In this document: positions 39,806 through 51,374 of the stretch, piece after piece
Position numbering within the stretch: position 1 is the stretch's first letter
Layout of the letters: the number at the start of each line of letters is the position of its first letter
Origin: Prorocentrum cordatum
Lineage: Eukaryota; Sar; Dinophyceae; Prorocentrales; Prorocentraceae
Assembly: GCA_963575745.1 (NCBI GenBank)
Contig: CAUYUJ010015834.1
Location: forward strand, 245,946 to 309,945
Direction of reading: 5' to 3'
Length of the DNA stretch: 64,000 bases
Program-made: the position numbers and the translations under genes
The notes under the pieces: model-generated
Told to the model about the DNA's origin: nothing
Databases searched by the model: none
The model's input: only the letters and a program-made list of their open reading frames with translations

Positions 39806-42370
39806 ATGGGCGATGAAATTATCGTCGTGGGCGCATTTTCGCAGAGTTCTCACGGACAGCCTGGCGCAGAGTCTCATGCCCCACGGCGCCGACGTGCCAA
39901 GAGAGCCCGATCCGACAGTTCCGTGGGCCCCGACGTGTTGATAGCGATTCTCGGCTCTCGCCACGGACGGTGGTCTGATTGTTTCCGATTGGGCAGGCGC
40001 GGATTGGCGACCACATCTGTTGGCATATTAGGTTTCGAGGTGATGGATCGATTTTCAATTCATGTTCCAGCTGCTGAGTCAGATGATATTCATTTATACG
40101 GGTTTGGAGTGGTCAAGGCATACCGTTTGTTGCAACATGAAGATAGCGCGTCAGAGATCAACACCGAGTACGATCACGACATGCAATCCCATTTCATGAC
40201 GCATCTCAGCAACGACAGGGACAGAAGGACTACAAAGTTTGGGTTTCAGGATGTGCCGTTTCAAGCTAGCGCGTATATTGATGGCCCCGTCGTTGTGCCG
40301 AGAGATCTTGCCAGACTGGGTTCGGGGGAGTTCGCGACCCACTTCGATGAGTGGGTGGATAACGGTATTCGTGTAAATGTTGTCGTCCATGATAGTGTTC
40401 CACATGCGACGGCATTCGAAGATCCACGTGGCGTGAGTCTGGGCGACCTGTTTGCGAGATGGAGGGCGATATATGAGTTCGACGGCTTTCGCGGGCTTGC
40501 TCAAAAATGGTGCGTACACCCGTGCATTGCGATCATGCAGGCTCGGGGATTTTTAGGGTTCGATATATATCAACTGGTGTATCGAGAACGTGCTCGCAAT
40601 GTTTTCTGCCCCACTTGCTTGCCAGAGGCCGGCGTCAGGAGGCATTTGTTGCAGCAGCGGGCCCCTCCACGTCCAGCACGCCATGTCGATGTGGCTCCAC
40701 CTGCCGATGCATTGCACGTTCGTCACGGCGATGGGAATGCGGGCTCAATGCGAGGGAAGAGATTCACTCCAGCACACCTCATCCGATCGTTGAAAGTTTC
40801 ATCTGCTTTAAAAAATTGAGCTCGATGACAGACCATGTGAGGAAGTGCTTAGAGTTTGCCGTGCCCGGTGATGCAGACCAGCTGATGGACCAGATCGTCG
40901 CCAAAGATTTCGCGTCTCCATCGGAACGCACGTCGGTGAGGTCACGGATCAGATTGGACTGTGCAATGGTGTTGTTACGCCAGGCTTTGAACAGAGAGGG
41001 AGGGTGGATGCGACAATTATGGTGCGATGCGAGCCCTCAGAGAGGTATCGAGTTGTTTTCTGTGCGTGAGTTTTGTCATCGGCATGGCGACGTTGCCAAC
41101 GCTCAGTTTCGCACTCTGCATGTGTGTACCTTGGGCGTGGGCCATTTCTCAGCATCGGACAAGGCCGTCGCCGTTCTTCGCAGCATCGCTTTGGAGAGTG
41201 GTTTCAGGGACATCTGGATCAGGCATTGGTGCGAGCCCGTTCCCGTCGTCTCCCCAGATAGTGGCACTGAGAGCCACATCATAGATTTCAAGGATTTCAC
41301 TGAGGCGTTCCTCAAGGGCCAGGCTTATGAGACCAGCGCGGGCATCCCAGATAGCTTCTTGTTCCCGAACGCGTTCTGGCTACCGGAGGGAAATCGCGCG
41401 TGGGACCTCATCTTCAGAACAGCGTTCAAAGGGATGGAGTGGTGGGAGGCGTTTCGATTTGAATCATATCATTGGCTTCCTCCGCGACGACGGACATCGC
41501 GGAATATTACTCAACGTGGTGAAGGACCTCCTCCCCGCAGAGGCGGGGAACTTTTCCAAGGCCCCTCGGTCGTGCTTTAAGCTTCGATGGGGAACTGTGG
41601 CATTTGCGGCGAAAGACCTCCAGTGCATGGCCACTGGCTGCCACCTCAGCTGGGGCTTACATCGGATGCCTACCCAGGGACCCGACGCGAGGAGGGTTGA
41701 TGCCATTGCGAAGGACAATGCCTTCTGGGCCAAGGTCAGAGTCGTCGCCGACCTCGGCGACGACATCGACGTTGAGAGGCGTTGGATGCGGGGCTGCCCT
41801 TGTCACGAGGAGGAGTGCATAAGCTTCGCGAAGAAGGGCAAGCATTTCCAGTGCCCCAACCAGCTCAAGTCTTGCAGAGGCCCTCAGATTCGCGCGAGGC
41901 TTCACGATGCCCTCGACAGATGGCGAAATAACCAGATCGCGCTCCGCACGAACTCCGACGATGACCCGACAGGAGAGATATACCGAGCAACGCATGCGGC
42001 ATACAGCCACCTCTTGGGCCTTGCCAAGCACAAGTTTAAGTTCATCGATCACTTGCCGTATCGTTTCTGGGAAGCTCGGGACCCAGCAGTCGCAAGGACT
42101 CTTCTTGATATGTATCGTGCGGGCGTGGGGCGAGGTCTTCAGTATCACCGAGTGGCCGTTCGTTGGTGCGAGGGCGACCTGAGCGCCGACTTCATCGACC
42201 ACTGCGAGGGCCGCGGCCTGTCCCCTCGACTGGATGCCGAGCTCAAGGCGCTCGAGTGCGCCAAGTTCGACGGTGCTGGCGCTGAGGCTGTTCACGGGCA
42301 GTTGGCGCGCATTGCGGTTGTATCAACCGCTTCGTCATTTCGTTTGGAATCCACTGCCCCTCTGTTATGA
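39806..42370 (+). pseudogene. Unrecognised protein family, frame-broken copy (5' part)
   Basis: I do not recognise this family with certainty. The first frame starts at the ATG at 39806 and is protein-like from about 40045 (MDRFSIHVPAAESDDIHLYG) to about 40610. The next sensible frame runs from about 40780 (MTDHVRKCLEFAVPGDADQL), with WCDASPQRGIELFSVREF. Near 41455 a one-base shift moves it on (FDLNHIIGFLRDDGHRGILL), then LRWGTVAFAAKDL and a Cys/His patch RRWMRGCPCHEEECISF..FQCPNQLKSC, ending at 42370. Order and spacing suggest one large protein with at least three frame breaks. The D-x-SPQ motif and the later RWG..KDL could belong to an RNase H-fold transposase; that is speculation. Codon use is normal and not repeat-derived. 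Confidence 0.5.
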
Positions 42371-44030
42371 GGCCGTTGTATAGGAGAGGGAACAGAGGAC
42401 AGAGTGTTTACACAGCTTTGAGGAATTAGTGAATTCAGCATGGGTCCGGCTTGAAGTGCTTCGAAGAAAGCGCACGCACCCGAATCGCAGACATATGGCT
42501 ATATGCGGACCCAGGACACTTTGCTTCCCGTCGTCGTCCTCGCCCTTGCTCCGTTCCCCTTCCTTTCCTCCCTCCCCTGGATGGTGTCGAAAGCGTCCGC
42601 GGCTCGGGCGGGGGAGAGCCCCTTCCCACCTCCCTCATTATTCCTCGTTCCTCTTTGCCTCCCTGCTCCACCATCCGTCGTCCTACCTCGCCCACCCTCC
42701 TTGTTCGAAAAGTGAAGTCCCTGGCGCCGCGTGCCCGCGTCAGCGGTAAATGCTTTTTCGATATCCGAGCACAGCGGCGCAACCAAACAGAGGGGACTGC
42801 CAATGCGAGATTTCGGGGCGCACCCAAAATGCGGGCGGCACGGCCGCCGAACACAGTCGCATCGCTAACATGTAAATTATAGGTGCCTGCGGCGAGGTCC
42901 GCCCCCCTTGCCAGAGCAGTGATCTATATGGCGACGCGTGGAGCTTTGACTGTTAAGAGGTCCTTGACATGTGACATCTCTCGTGTTTTCGGATTGCTGC
43001 GCGGCATTCTTTGGGGTCCTTCGAGGCCTTTTGGGACGTCTTCGGGCCGTTGGGGGCCGCTTTGGCGCCGCGTTGCACCGCGGCCGCCCTGGGCCAGGGA
43101 AGCGTGTATTTGCGGCTCTCTCGGGGGCGCCCTGGGCCGGGGAAGTGTGTATTCGCATTCCCCCCCAGCTGGGCATGTCGACCTCGGTTCTGGGTTGGCA
43201 AAGTCGGGGCGCCGTCGAGGTGGCGAGCGTTCACTTTTTCGAAATACACAGATCAAGGTGTGATCTGTGTACACAGTTTGTGTCTTCAACTGTGTATTTT
43301 CGTGTGTGGGCCCGCTGTTTACACAGATCGTGGTGTGATCTGTGTACACAGATCTCGTTCCCATCTGTGTATTTGGGGTGTGCCCCTCGCGGGTGGTGTT
43401 GAATGGGCGGGAACTTTCGCGTTTCTCTTCCGGCTGGTCCAGGGGCGGCGTCGTGCGCGGTCGAAATACACAGTTCGTGTCTCCAACTGTGCATTTGTTG
43501 CGCGCCTCTCGCTGGAGTGGTCACTGGGCGGGAGTTTCCGCGGGTCTCCCGGCTGGTCCAGGAGGGGGCCGTGGTCTGGGCATGCAAAGGCGCGGGGGGG
43601 TGGGGATGGTGGGCTGTGGGAAGGAAGGGGTTCGATAGGAGGGGTGGCCGAGGGGCCAAGGATGAACGGGACTGGACGAGAGCGGAGGAAGAGAGCCCAG
43701 GAGGATTTGCATCATCGGCGTCAGCATCACGAGGGCGAGGGAGGTGGGGGAGGGCAGAAGTTGGGGGCATGATGTGCACTAGGGCGTAGAGGATGGGAGG
43801 AGGGCAGGCATGTGGACGATGGGGGAACGAATCCGGCGCAGGAGGACGACGAGGAACGACGTGAATTGACACATGGGGGGGGGGCAGTGTAGATGAAGGG
43901 CATGATGAGGACCGGGGCAATCGGAGGGGCATGAGGAGGGTGGGGCCGCAGCGAAGGGATATTTGGAAAAGGCGGGGGATGGGGCATGAGTTCGAGGCGG
44001 GCGCCAGCTAACGATTAGCTGAACAGTGTT
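42371..44030. other. Non-coding segment splitting the unrecognised protein relic
   Basis: About 1.6 kb that interrupts the protein-like sequence. It contains the five 27-bp hairpins at 43245-43493, a two-copy GGGCC(A/G)GGGAAG(C/T)GTGTATT motif at about 43090-43155, and GA-rich sequence at 43560-43990. No gene is seen. It may be an insertion or an intron-like region, but no borders were found. Confidence 0.5.
43245..43493 (+). repeat. Five 27-bp hairpins with a TACACAG/CTGTGTA frame
   Basis: Perfect or near-perfect dyads lie at 43245-43271 (11-bp stem TACACAGATCA), 43270-43296 (9-bp stem TACACAGTT), 43320-43346 (10-bp stem TACACAGATC), 43345-43371 (9-bp stem TACACAGAT) and 43467-43493 (stem ACACAGTT, last pairs broken). 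Every unit is exactly 27 bases. The first two, and the third and fourth, share their end bases. Inner stem bases change on both arms together. Confidence 0.92.
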
Positions 44031-46252
44031 TTGCGTGTCCGCGCACCCCCAGAGCACAGTGACTGGTTGCAGAACTTTATGATCTGGGTAATCGTGCGCT
44101 TCGTGCTTCCAGGCCGAAGGCTCGAGTCCGCGACGCCCGTTGGCGTCGCGATGATGCCGCCCCGATCTGCCAGACAGCATATGCACAGATACGCAAAATA
44201 TGTGTTGCAACGTTTGTTTCATGACCCTCTCTATATTAACAGACCCACGTTGGAACCCAACATTTCGTTTCAAGGCCAGCGGAGTACGCATCAAGCAGAA
44301 CTTGACGGAATACGACCTTTATTGTTCTCTCGGTTGGGCGAGCAGACTCAATGAGTTTTGGAATAAGCACAAGGTTGTCGTTCAGAGAGGCCTTCGCAGG
44401 AGGGGCCAGTTGACGCCCAAACGCGTCGGCGATGCAGACTTTCGCGCGGACGTTTACAGATGCGGGTGGCATTCTCAACAGGACTGGAGCGAGCTCAGGA
44501 CATACATCATGGGGAAGCCGAATTCTCGGAGGGCGCAGGCTTCTACCACCTTCGGTAAGATCAAGAAGGACTTCATCACGACGCTGGTGAAGCCTCACCA
44601 GCTGTATCCCGTGCGGACTGACCAGGAGATGATCGATGATGCCAGGCTTCATCCATTGGGCGGTGATGGTGGGATCGGCGACCCAGTGCGCGAGTTGTCG
44701 GTCTGCGAGGTGCTTGACTTGAACCCGAATGCGAAGCGCGTCCCCGAGGCCTACGACGCGAAGACGATGTTCTGCCCCGCCATGGTCAGGAAATGCATCT
44801 TACATGGTGCTGGACCTTTGCCTCAGTCGCCTGTTCAACTTGCGCTTCGTCCATCTTGCGATGACTCCACTGTGATGGACATCAGTGCCATGTCGTCTTG
44901 GAAGAAGCTCAGGGATTCACTTCACATGTGGGCCGATCGCGCCCCGTCTGAAATCCACGGATGCCTCGACGTCTCTAAGCCAGTGCACTGGAACGAGATG
45001 ATACCCTTACCATGGGCGCCTGCGACGTGCCCAGCTGCGACGATGATTGCAAAGATGAGGGAACTGGGGTGGGTCGAAGGTAAGCCACATCACCACCCGC
45101 TCCCCATTGCAGACAAACTCCTCAGTTACGAAGGCGTGGCCAGTCGGAAGTCGTACCTCCTTGCGTTGATGGACGCGGACTCTTTACATGCCCGAGGTTG
45201 TGATGCAATTCGCGCTGGCCAGAGCGAACTGTATTACCGCTGCCCTCTCAACGTCGACCCGGGGACGCCGCCCAACCGCAATGCTGAGTACTACCGCACG
45301 GCGCTGAAGCAAGGTGGCTTCGGGGATCTGGCGGAGATCGTGGTTGGCGGCGACGGCGTGGAGGCGCCCGTCCGCGTCATGGGCGCTGCGCTCGGAGCTG
45401 GGCCCCGTCCTCTGCCAGCTGCTGGAGAGGATTCCTTGGGCGCCCAGGCGCAACGGGAGGGGGGCGTGGCCCCGTGCCAAGCCCGAAGGGTCACACTTAA
45501 CTCCCCCCCTTTCCTCTCTCACTCGTCCCAGCCTTCCCGCTCCCCCCCCCTTTCCAGTGCCCCCCTCGCCCGAACATGGCTCGGCGCGGGTCTCTGTCGC
45601 CCGCCCCGGGTGTTTTGGGGGCGTCGCGGCGGGGGCTTTGTCGGCTGGGTCGCACGACGGCCCAGGGCTCGAGGGCGACGCCATCGTGGCCGCCGACGGC
45701 GTCGAGGCGCCGCTGCCGCTTCCTGCGGCACCGCCCCCCGCTGCTGAGGCCGCTATCGAGGTCGTCGGCGGTTTCGGTCAGCCTGCGCCACTTGAGAAGA
45801 TCCACGGTGACTTCATCGAGGGCTGCAGGATCCAGGAAGAGGTGTTCGGAGGCGATGATCAGAGCTACTCCAGGTGGACGGTCACTTGTCCACCATGCAG
45901 CTCCACGCACCACCGCGCCGGCAAACGGTGCACGAGGTCACGGACCACAGCATTGTCAGCCAGAAAGAACTTCGGCACCTCCGAGATATACGCCTACCTC
46001 GGCATCTGGGTGAGGAATGCCGCGCTGCACGACACAGCGGAAAATCACATCAGGGAGCCCAGGCCCACCGTCGAGCATTGCGCGCTTATTGCGCGGAGAA
46101 GGGTTGGTTATGAGAAAAACGAACACGTGCCATTGTTTTTTGCACGATCCATCCACCATCGAAGCCCCCACTCTCTGATGGTCCGCCTCTTCGTCTTGAC
46201 GGCCCACCCCGCGGCCATGTCCCAGTTGCCTGTGGAGTTGCATCGTGGCTAG
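44031..46252 (+). pseudogene. Unrecognised protein family, frame-broken copy (3' part)
   Basis: Likely the continuation of the relic at 39806. A first frame at 44031-44350 leads into the frame open from 44200, which is protein-like to about 45360 (ITTLVKPHQLYPVRTDQEMI; DVSKPVHWNEMIPLPWAPAT; ELGWVEGKPHHHP). After a break the last part reads in a third frame: DFIEGCRIQEEVFGGDDQ, YSRWTVTCPPCSSTHHRAG + KRC, then ARKNFGTSEIYAYLGIWV. That is a small Cys/His domain that I believe recurs in many dinoflagellate proteins of unknown function. Two similar phrases (DGVEAP at about 45355 and 45700) bracket a stretch with a C/T-tract and AG at about 45555, which may be an intron (donor near 45474). Product function unknown. 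Confidence 0.5.
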
Positions 46253-46419
46253 CTCCACGTATTTCTCCAAGTGGTGTTGGTTCGTTTTGCAATCTTTTCA
46301 ATCACATGGGCCACTTGGGCCATTGGCTGTTTCAGAGGCTTGTGCACAGCTTTGCTTCCAGACGACCTTTGGTGTACTATGGCTGGCTTGTTTGCCTCGA
46401 CCGCCCCCCAAGGTGATCG

Positions 46420-46670
46420 GTGTCGTCGCTGCGTGTCGCGCCGCGCCGTGCCTCGGTGTTGCGCTGGGCCGTGCCGTGCCGAACAGACGCGCCTCGCCGC
46501 GTGATGTCGTGCCGCGTCGTGCTGCACCGTGCCGTATCGTATCGTGTTGTGCCGTGCCGTGTCGCGTCGTGTTGTGCCGTGTCGCGTTGTGCCGTGTCGT
46601 CCCGCGTTGTGCCGTGGCGCGCCGCGTTGTGCCGCGGCGTGCTCCCGCGGCAATCGCGAGGGCGAGTTAC
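46420..46670 (+). repeat. GTCGTGCCG/TGCCGTGTC minisatellite
   Basis: Irregular 5-10 bp words (GTGCCGTGTCGCG, GTTGTGCCGTG) repeat through the segment. All frames on both strands stay open and encode Cys/Arg/Val- or Thr/Arg/His-rich periodic protein, so none is called as a gene. Confidence 0.85.
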
Positions 46671-46734
46671 CGAGTCACGGCGGCGACTACGATGCAGACG
46701 AAGAGGCTGCATCTTTCCATGGCACGTAATCCCC

Positions 46735-46920
46735 GACGCTCGGGGGGAACAAATGGTAACAGAAAGTTGGGCCGTGCATTCCATTATGCACGCATATCTC
46801 GTTTCCTGCCCAGCGCCGCCTGCCCCGACGCTCGGGGGGGGGGGCAAATGGTAGCGGCAAGCTGGGCCGTGTGCTCCAGTATGCACGCAGCTCTTGCCTC
46901 CTGCCCAGCGCCGCTTGCTA
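46735..46920 (+). repeat. Two-copy tandem repeat, about 90-100 bp
   Basis: GACGCTCGGGGGG..CAAATGGTA..AAG(T/C)TGGGCCGTG, then TATGCACGCA and CTGCCCAGCGCCGC, occurs at about 46735-46827 and 46833-46915. Sequence from 46921 to 47269 has no recognised feature. Confidence 0.8.
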
Positions 46921-47269
46921 TGCCGCTCGAGCCCCAGGCCGCGCCAGCGCTTCGCGATTTCACTAGAGGGTCTGTCCTTCCGCGCAGCGGGGTTGTTTCC
47001 GAGCGGCGGAATGCCAGTCGGTTTGGCCTTGAACATGCAGCCAGTACACCAGTTGAGCCCATGCATCCCCAATGCTGACGCATGTGTGAGTCGGTGCCGA
47101 CGTCGTTGGCAGCCAACGGCATCGCGTCGTTGGTTCCATTGGCACCGTCGTCGTTGCGACGTGGCGCGCGTGCGCCGAGATCGCGCGCGATCTTCAACCA
47201 GTTGCGCCGTCCGTCGCGGCGTCGCCAACTGGGTAGTCGCTGAGCGCGCGGTGGAAGGGCGCTTGTAAC

Positions 47270-47665
47270 GCATCGGTGGCGCATCGAGGGCTGCATCGAG
47301 GAAGCACCGGGTATGCAACTGGGATGTATCGGGACTGTATCGGGGATGTATCGGGGTTGTATCGGGGGGGCATCGGGGGGGGGCATCGGGGATGCATCGG
47401 GGATGCATCGAGGATGTATCGGGGATGTATCGGGACTGTATCGGGGATGTATCGGGGGTGCATCGGGGCTGCATCGGGGCTGTATCGGGAGTGTATCGGG
47501 GATGCATCGGGGATGTATCGGGATGCGTCGGGGGGCGCATCGGTGATGTATCGGGGATGTATCGGGGGTGTATCGGTGATGTATCGGGGCGCATCGGGGG
47601 TGCATCGGGGATGTATCGGGGATGTATCGGGACTGTATCGGGGATGTATCGGGTTTGTATTTGCG
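47270..47665 (+). repeat. 11-bp minisatellite, first array
   Basis: Tandem units close to ATGTATCGGGG with variants ATGCATCGGGG, CTGTATCGGGG and GTGCATCGGGG. Because 11 is not a multiple of 3, every forward frame encodes the same cyclic 11-residue repeat (MYRGCIGDVSG), and every reverse frame another (PRYIPDTSPIH). That explains the open frames without a gene. Confidence 0.95.
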
Positions 47666-49429
47666 CAGCGCCATTGCAGCGCCGCGCATTCACAATTTCG
47701 GCGCCAAGTGCGCAGCGCGCTCGGCGCATGGAATCGCGCCCAGTCGACGTTCCAGAGGATTCTGGCTGGCGCGCGGGGGCCGCAGTCGCCCCCAAGCGAT
47801 TCCCAGAGCGTCTCCGTCGCGGTCCCCAGACCAGCGGCCAGAACCGCCTCCAGGGCAGATGCCCTTTCGCACTGGGCTCGGATGCGGTCGCCCATCAGGT
47901 CGCGAGTGGCCCGCAACCCCGCGCTCTGGGATCGAAGGGCGAGGGCCTCCCGTCGCGCGAAGCGCGGTGGCAATTTCCATGCGGCGGCATTGCGCAGTTG
48001 CCGCTGATGCACCGAAACCAGCCCAGTCGCGCCAGTTGCGCGCGCCGCATCATGTGCGTTCGGCACACTGGCTGAGGCCAGCCTTGCCACGCGGTGTTGG
48101 GTTTGCGCCCGCAGGTCGTTGCTCTCCCTGCGCCCGTTGCAAGCGCTGCGTTGTGCGGGGGCAGGCGGGTCGTGATTTGACGCTGCGCATCGTCGCCATG
48201 CCGACGGTCGCCCTCGAGCGATCGGCGCCTCGCCAGCGGACTTTGGAATTCAGCGTCGCGCCCACGCGGTCAGCCCGATCAAGTTCACGGCGCGCCCGCG
48301 ATCCTCGTCTTTGTCGCCCATTCGCGCCAGCGCCGATCGCGCGCGCCAGTTAGGCCCGCGTCGCTCGCCGCGCGCCTGAGGCGCTCGCCAGTTTTGCCAT
48401 TCGCGGGTCCGCGTCAATCAGTTCGGGCGGCGCCGCCAGGGCCGAGTGCTATGCCTCGGATGGGGGCGCGACGTCGGCGCCGAGTTGAAGCCTCGCGCCT
48501 TCGCGAAGTGCATTGAGCACTGCGATGCAGGTTGCGCGCGCATCGGCCTTGCGGCTTGCAACTACTTGCCCGCGCGGTGGCGCGCGCGGCGCGGCGCGCG
48601 CCCGCGCTCGCCACGTGGCAGGACGTGTCAAGGCGAGTGTTGGTCGCCCGTTTGCTCCAGATCGCGCGCCAACGATTGGCCGCTGCGCCGTCGCGGCAGG
48701 TTGCGCGCGGACTTGTTTATCAGCAAGGCGCGCTTGCATGTAGCTATCAGGGCGTCCATCGGCGGTGCGTCGAGGACGCGCCGCGGGCTCATCGGGCGCG
48801 CATGGGGGGATGCGTCAGCGTGCGTCGGACGCGTCGGGGGTGCATATGTAGAGAATCGGGAATGCATGGCAGGTGCACACGAGATGCGCGAGGGGCACAG
48901 GACGCGCCAAAGGGGGGCAACGCAGCGCCGCCTCGCAGCGCAGCGCGGCCTTCGTTGATGCGCAGCGTGGCGAAGGGGCCTCGCATCTTCCCAACATGCT
49001 CTATCAATTTTTAAACCCCGCTGCGGCCTCCGAGGTCTGCGTTGGCGGCCGACATGGCAGTTGCCCACCTCGGCGGGCCCGACCCAAGGAATGCTCCATC
49101 GCCAGCGCAGTCGTGGCCAGCCCAACTTGCTGCGCCGGCATCGTCGAAACCGTGGCCAACATCATGCCATCCTGTTCTATGCGCGCGCGGTAGTGGCGCC
49201 ATTCCTATTGCCAGTCGCGCCGCCATTGGCCACGCATGCGAATGCTTTCTCGGCGGCGGCTGGGCCACCGCGACTCCTATATAGCGGTTTAAGTCAGAGG
49301 ATCCATTGCCGCCGTCGCCATTGCGTCAAAGCGCATGTCGACCGAGATCGCGCGCGCTACCTCCATTGTGGCGCGATGCGCACCGCGGCATCGCCGCTCG
49401 GGTGGTTCCCGAGCGCGGGGCGGCGTCAC
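47666..49429. other. GC-rich spacer between the two 11-bp arrays, no gene
   Basis: Very GC-rich, with many GCGCGCCAG/CGCGCGGC words. Long open frames exist on both strands, but none has a recognisable motif. At about 48955-49010 an oligo-T/A interruption (TCAATTTTTAAACCCC) occurs. Nothing convincing is seen. Confidence 0.5.
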
Positions 49430-50055
49430 TCGGGGATGTACCGGGGACGTATCGGGGGTCTATCGGGGGTGCTTCGGGGGCGCATCGTGGATGCGTCGGG
49501 GCTGCGTCGGAAATGCATCGGGGATGCGACGCGCGCGCGTCGCGCGTGCATCGTAGATGCATCGGGGCTGCATCGGGGCTGCGTCGGAGATGCATGGCGG
49601 CGCGCTGGGGGTGCATCGGGGACGTATCGGGGGTGTATCGGGAGTGCATCGGGGGTGTATCGGGAATGTATCGGGGGCGCATCGGGTGTGCATCGGTGAT
49701 GTATCGGGGATGTATCGAGGATGTATCGGTGATGTATCGGGGGTGTATCGGGGATGTATCGGGGATGCATCGGGGATGTATAGGGGGTGCATCGGGGATG
49801 CATCGGGGATGTATCTGGGATGTATCGGGGATGTATCGGGGGTGTATCAGGGGTGTATCGGGGATGTATCGGGGGTGTATCGGTGATGTATCGGGGGTGT
49901 ATCGGGGATGCATCGGGGTGCATCGGGGGGGTATCGGGGATGTGTCGGCGATGTATCGGGACTGTATCGGGGATGTATCGGGGGTGCATCGGGGGTGTAT
50001 CGGGGATGCATCGGGGGTGTATCGGGGATGTATCGGTAATGTATCGGGGGTGCAT
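49430..50055 (+). repeat. 11-bp minisatellite, second array
   Basis: Same ATGTATCGGGG unit as 47270-47665, about 55 copies, more regular in its second half. Frames behave as in the first array. Confidence 0.95.
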
Positions 50056-51374
50056 GGTTGGCCATATGGTCACGCATGGTACGCGTCGCATGTTAGGTTG
50101 CTTCCTTGCGCAAGCGTTTGGTAGTTCATGCAGTAGGTCGTCGAAAAGTATGATGGGCACGCCCAACATGTTTTATGTGGCCGTGTTGGATGTTTCCGGA
50201 CTGGTCGCATGCGTTGGTGGGCGTTGGGACGCCGTTGGGCGGGCGTGGCGCGTGGGTGTTTTTCGGGGGGGAACGGCTGCCATTGTAACGCAACTCTGTC
50301 TTGAAACATGTGAGTGGTAAGTGTTTTCGCCGCCGTCTTTTAGAATGGTTGGAAGTACTCCCCCAGGTTCCATCCATTTGCACTCCCAAGTGTCATTGCT
50401 GACTTGACTGGTACTCTTGGGCGCCCCATAAGCCCTACAGCGCGGTAGCTGCAGGAGTAGTAGTAGTAGAGGTCATCGCACTTGGGCCCGCGAACGCACG
50501 CACGCATTACCATCATGAAAATCAAACTTACCAGTCAAACACTGCATGCGATATAGCTACACATTGGCCGTGCTGCGGCCCGTAGGTTTAATTCATTCGC
50601 GACGGTCGTGACAGTGCAGGTGGAACGCATTGTCGGCGCACGCGGCCCGATCAAAACCGAGCGGGTTTGATTGCATGACCCCGAAATTTATTCGCGGGGC
50701 GTTCTCATTTTCTCGGCGTCAGAACGCAACCAACCCCACGTTTGCGCGGTTGGCCGCGTGTCCCTCGAACGTCGATTCACGGGCCGATCGTAGCTGGCAG
50801 CTGGGGGCCTCGATCAGCGGCCCGACCCGTCCACGCCATCCGGAGAGTTTTTTTTTTTTTTCTTTTCGGAGGCCTTCGGCATGATATGTCCTTGGATTTG
50901 CCGTTGCACAGCGGCATTCGCATTCAATGTACGAGGTGGCCGTTCTTAGTGTTGCCAGCTTCGGCAAGCGAGCTCTGGATTGCATGGGGGGGGCCAGAAA
51001 CGTTCGGAGCGCGCGTTCGCCCCTCCAGCGGCTTTTCGATTTGACACCCGCCAACCCCCAATGTGAATGATCCCCGTTTGTTCCTTCATCATTGTGTCCT
51101 CTCGATCCCCGCTGTGAGTCCTTCTTCGCCTGCGTCTTCAGTTTGAGGCCTGGGCCCTATTTCCGTTCTGCGACTTCATGCTGATTCAATTCTGGCATCG
51201 TTTCGAGATTGGGCGAAACCCGCGTGGTACATCTTTGACTTGCTGATGCGTCCATTCCGCAGAGCTGTTTGGCTCACACCGCTCGGTGAGTTTCCTTTTT
51301 GCCGTCCAAGATGATGCGCGACAGTCCCACAGGCGCCGCGGCAGGCACTCCCATTCTAGTGGATACGCACGTCG
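50056..51374. other. No gene recognised
   Basis: Mixed composition; a short GTAGTAGTAG run at about 50455 and a T-tract at about 50848-50862 are the only simple repeats. The 300 bases before the ORF at 51375 show no spliced-leader copy and no obvious promoter. Confidence 0.5.

Noticed and set aside
44085-44140. tRNA-like GGCTCGAGTCC (B-box-like) sequence
   Set aside because: T-stem and acceptor arms do not pair, and the surrounding sequence reads as protein of the unrecognised family.
47270-50124. Long open frames with repeated GCIGDVSGMYR or PRYIPDTSPIH
   Set aside because: They are a direct result of the 11-bp minisatellite period; all six frames show the same thing.
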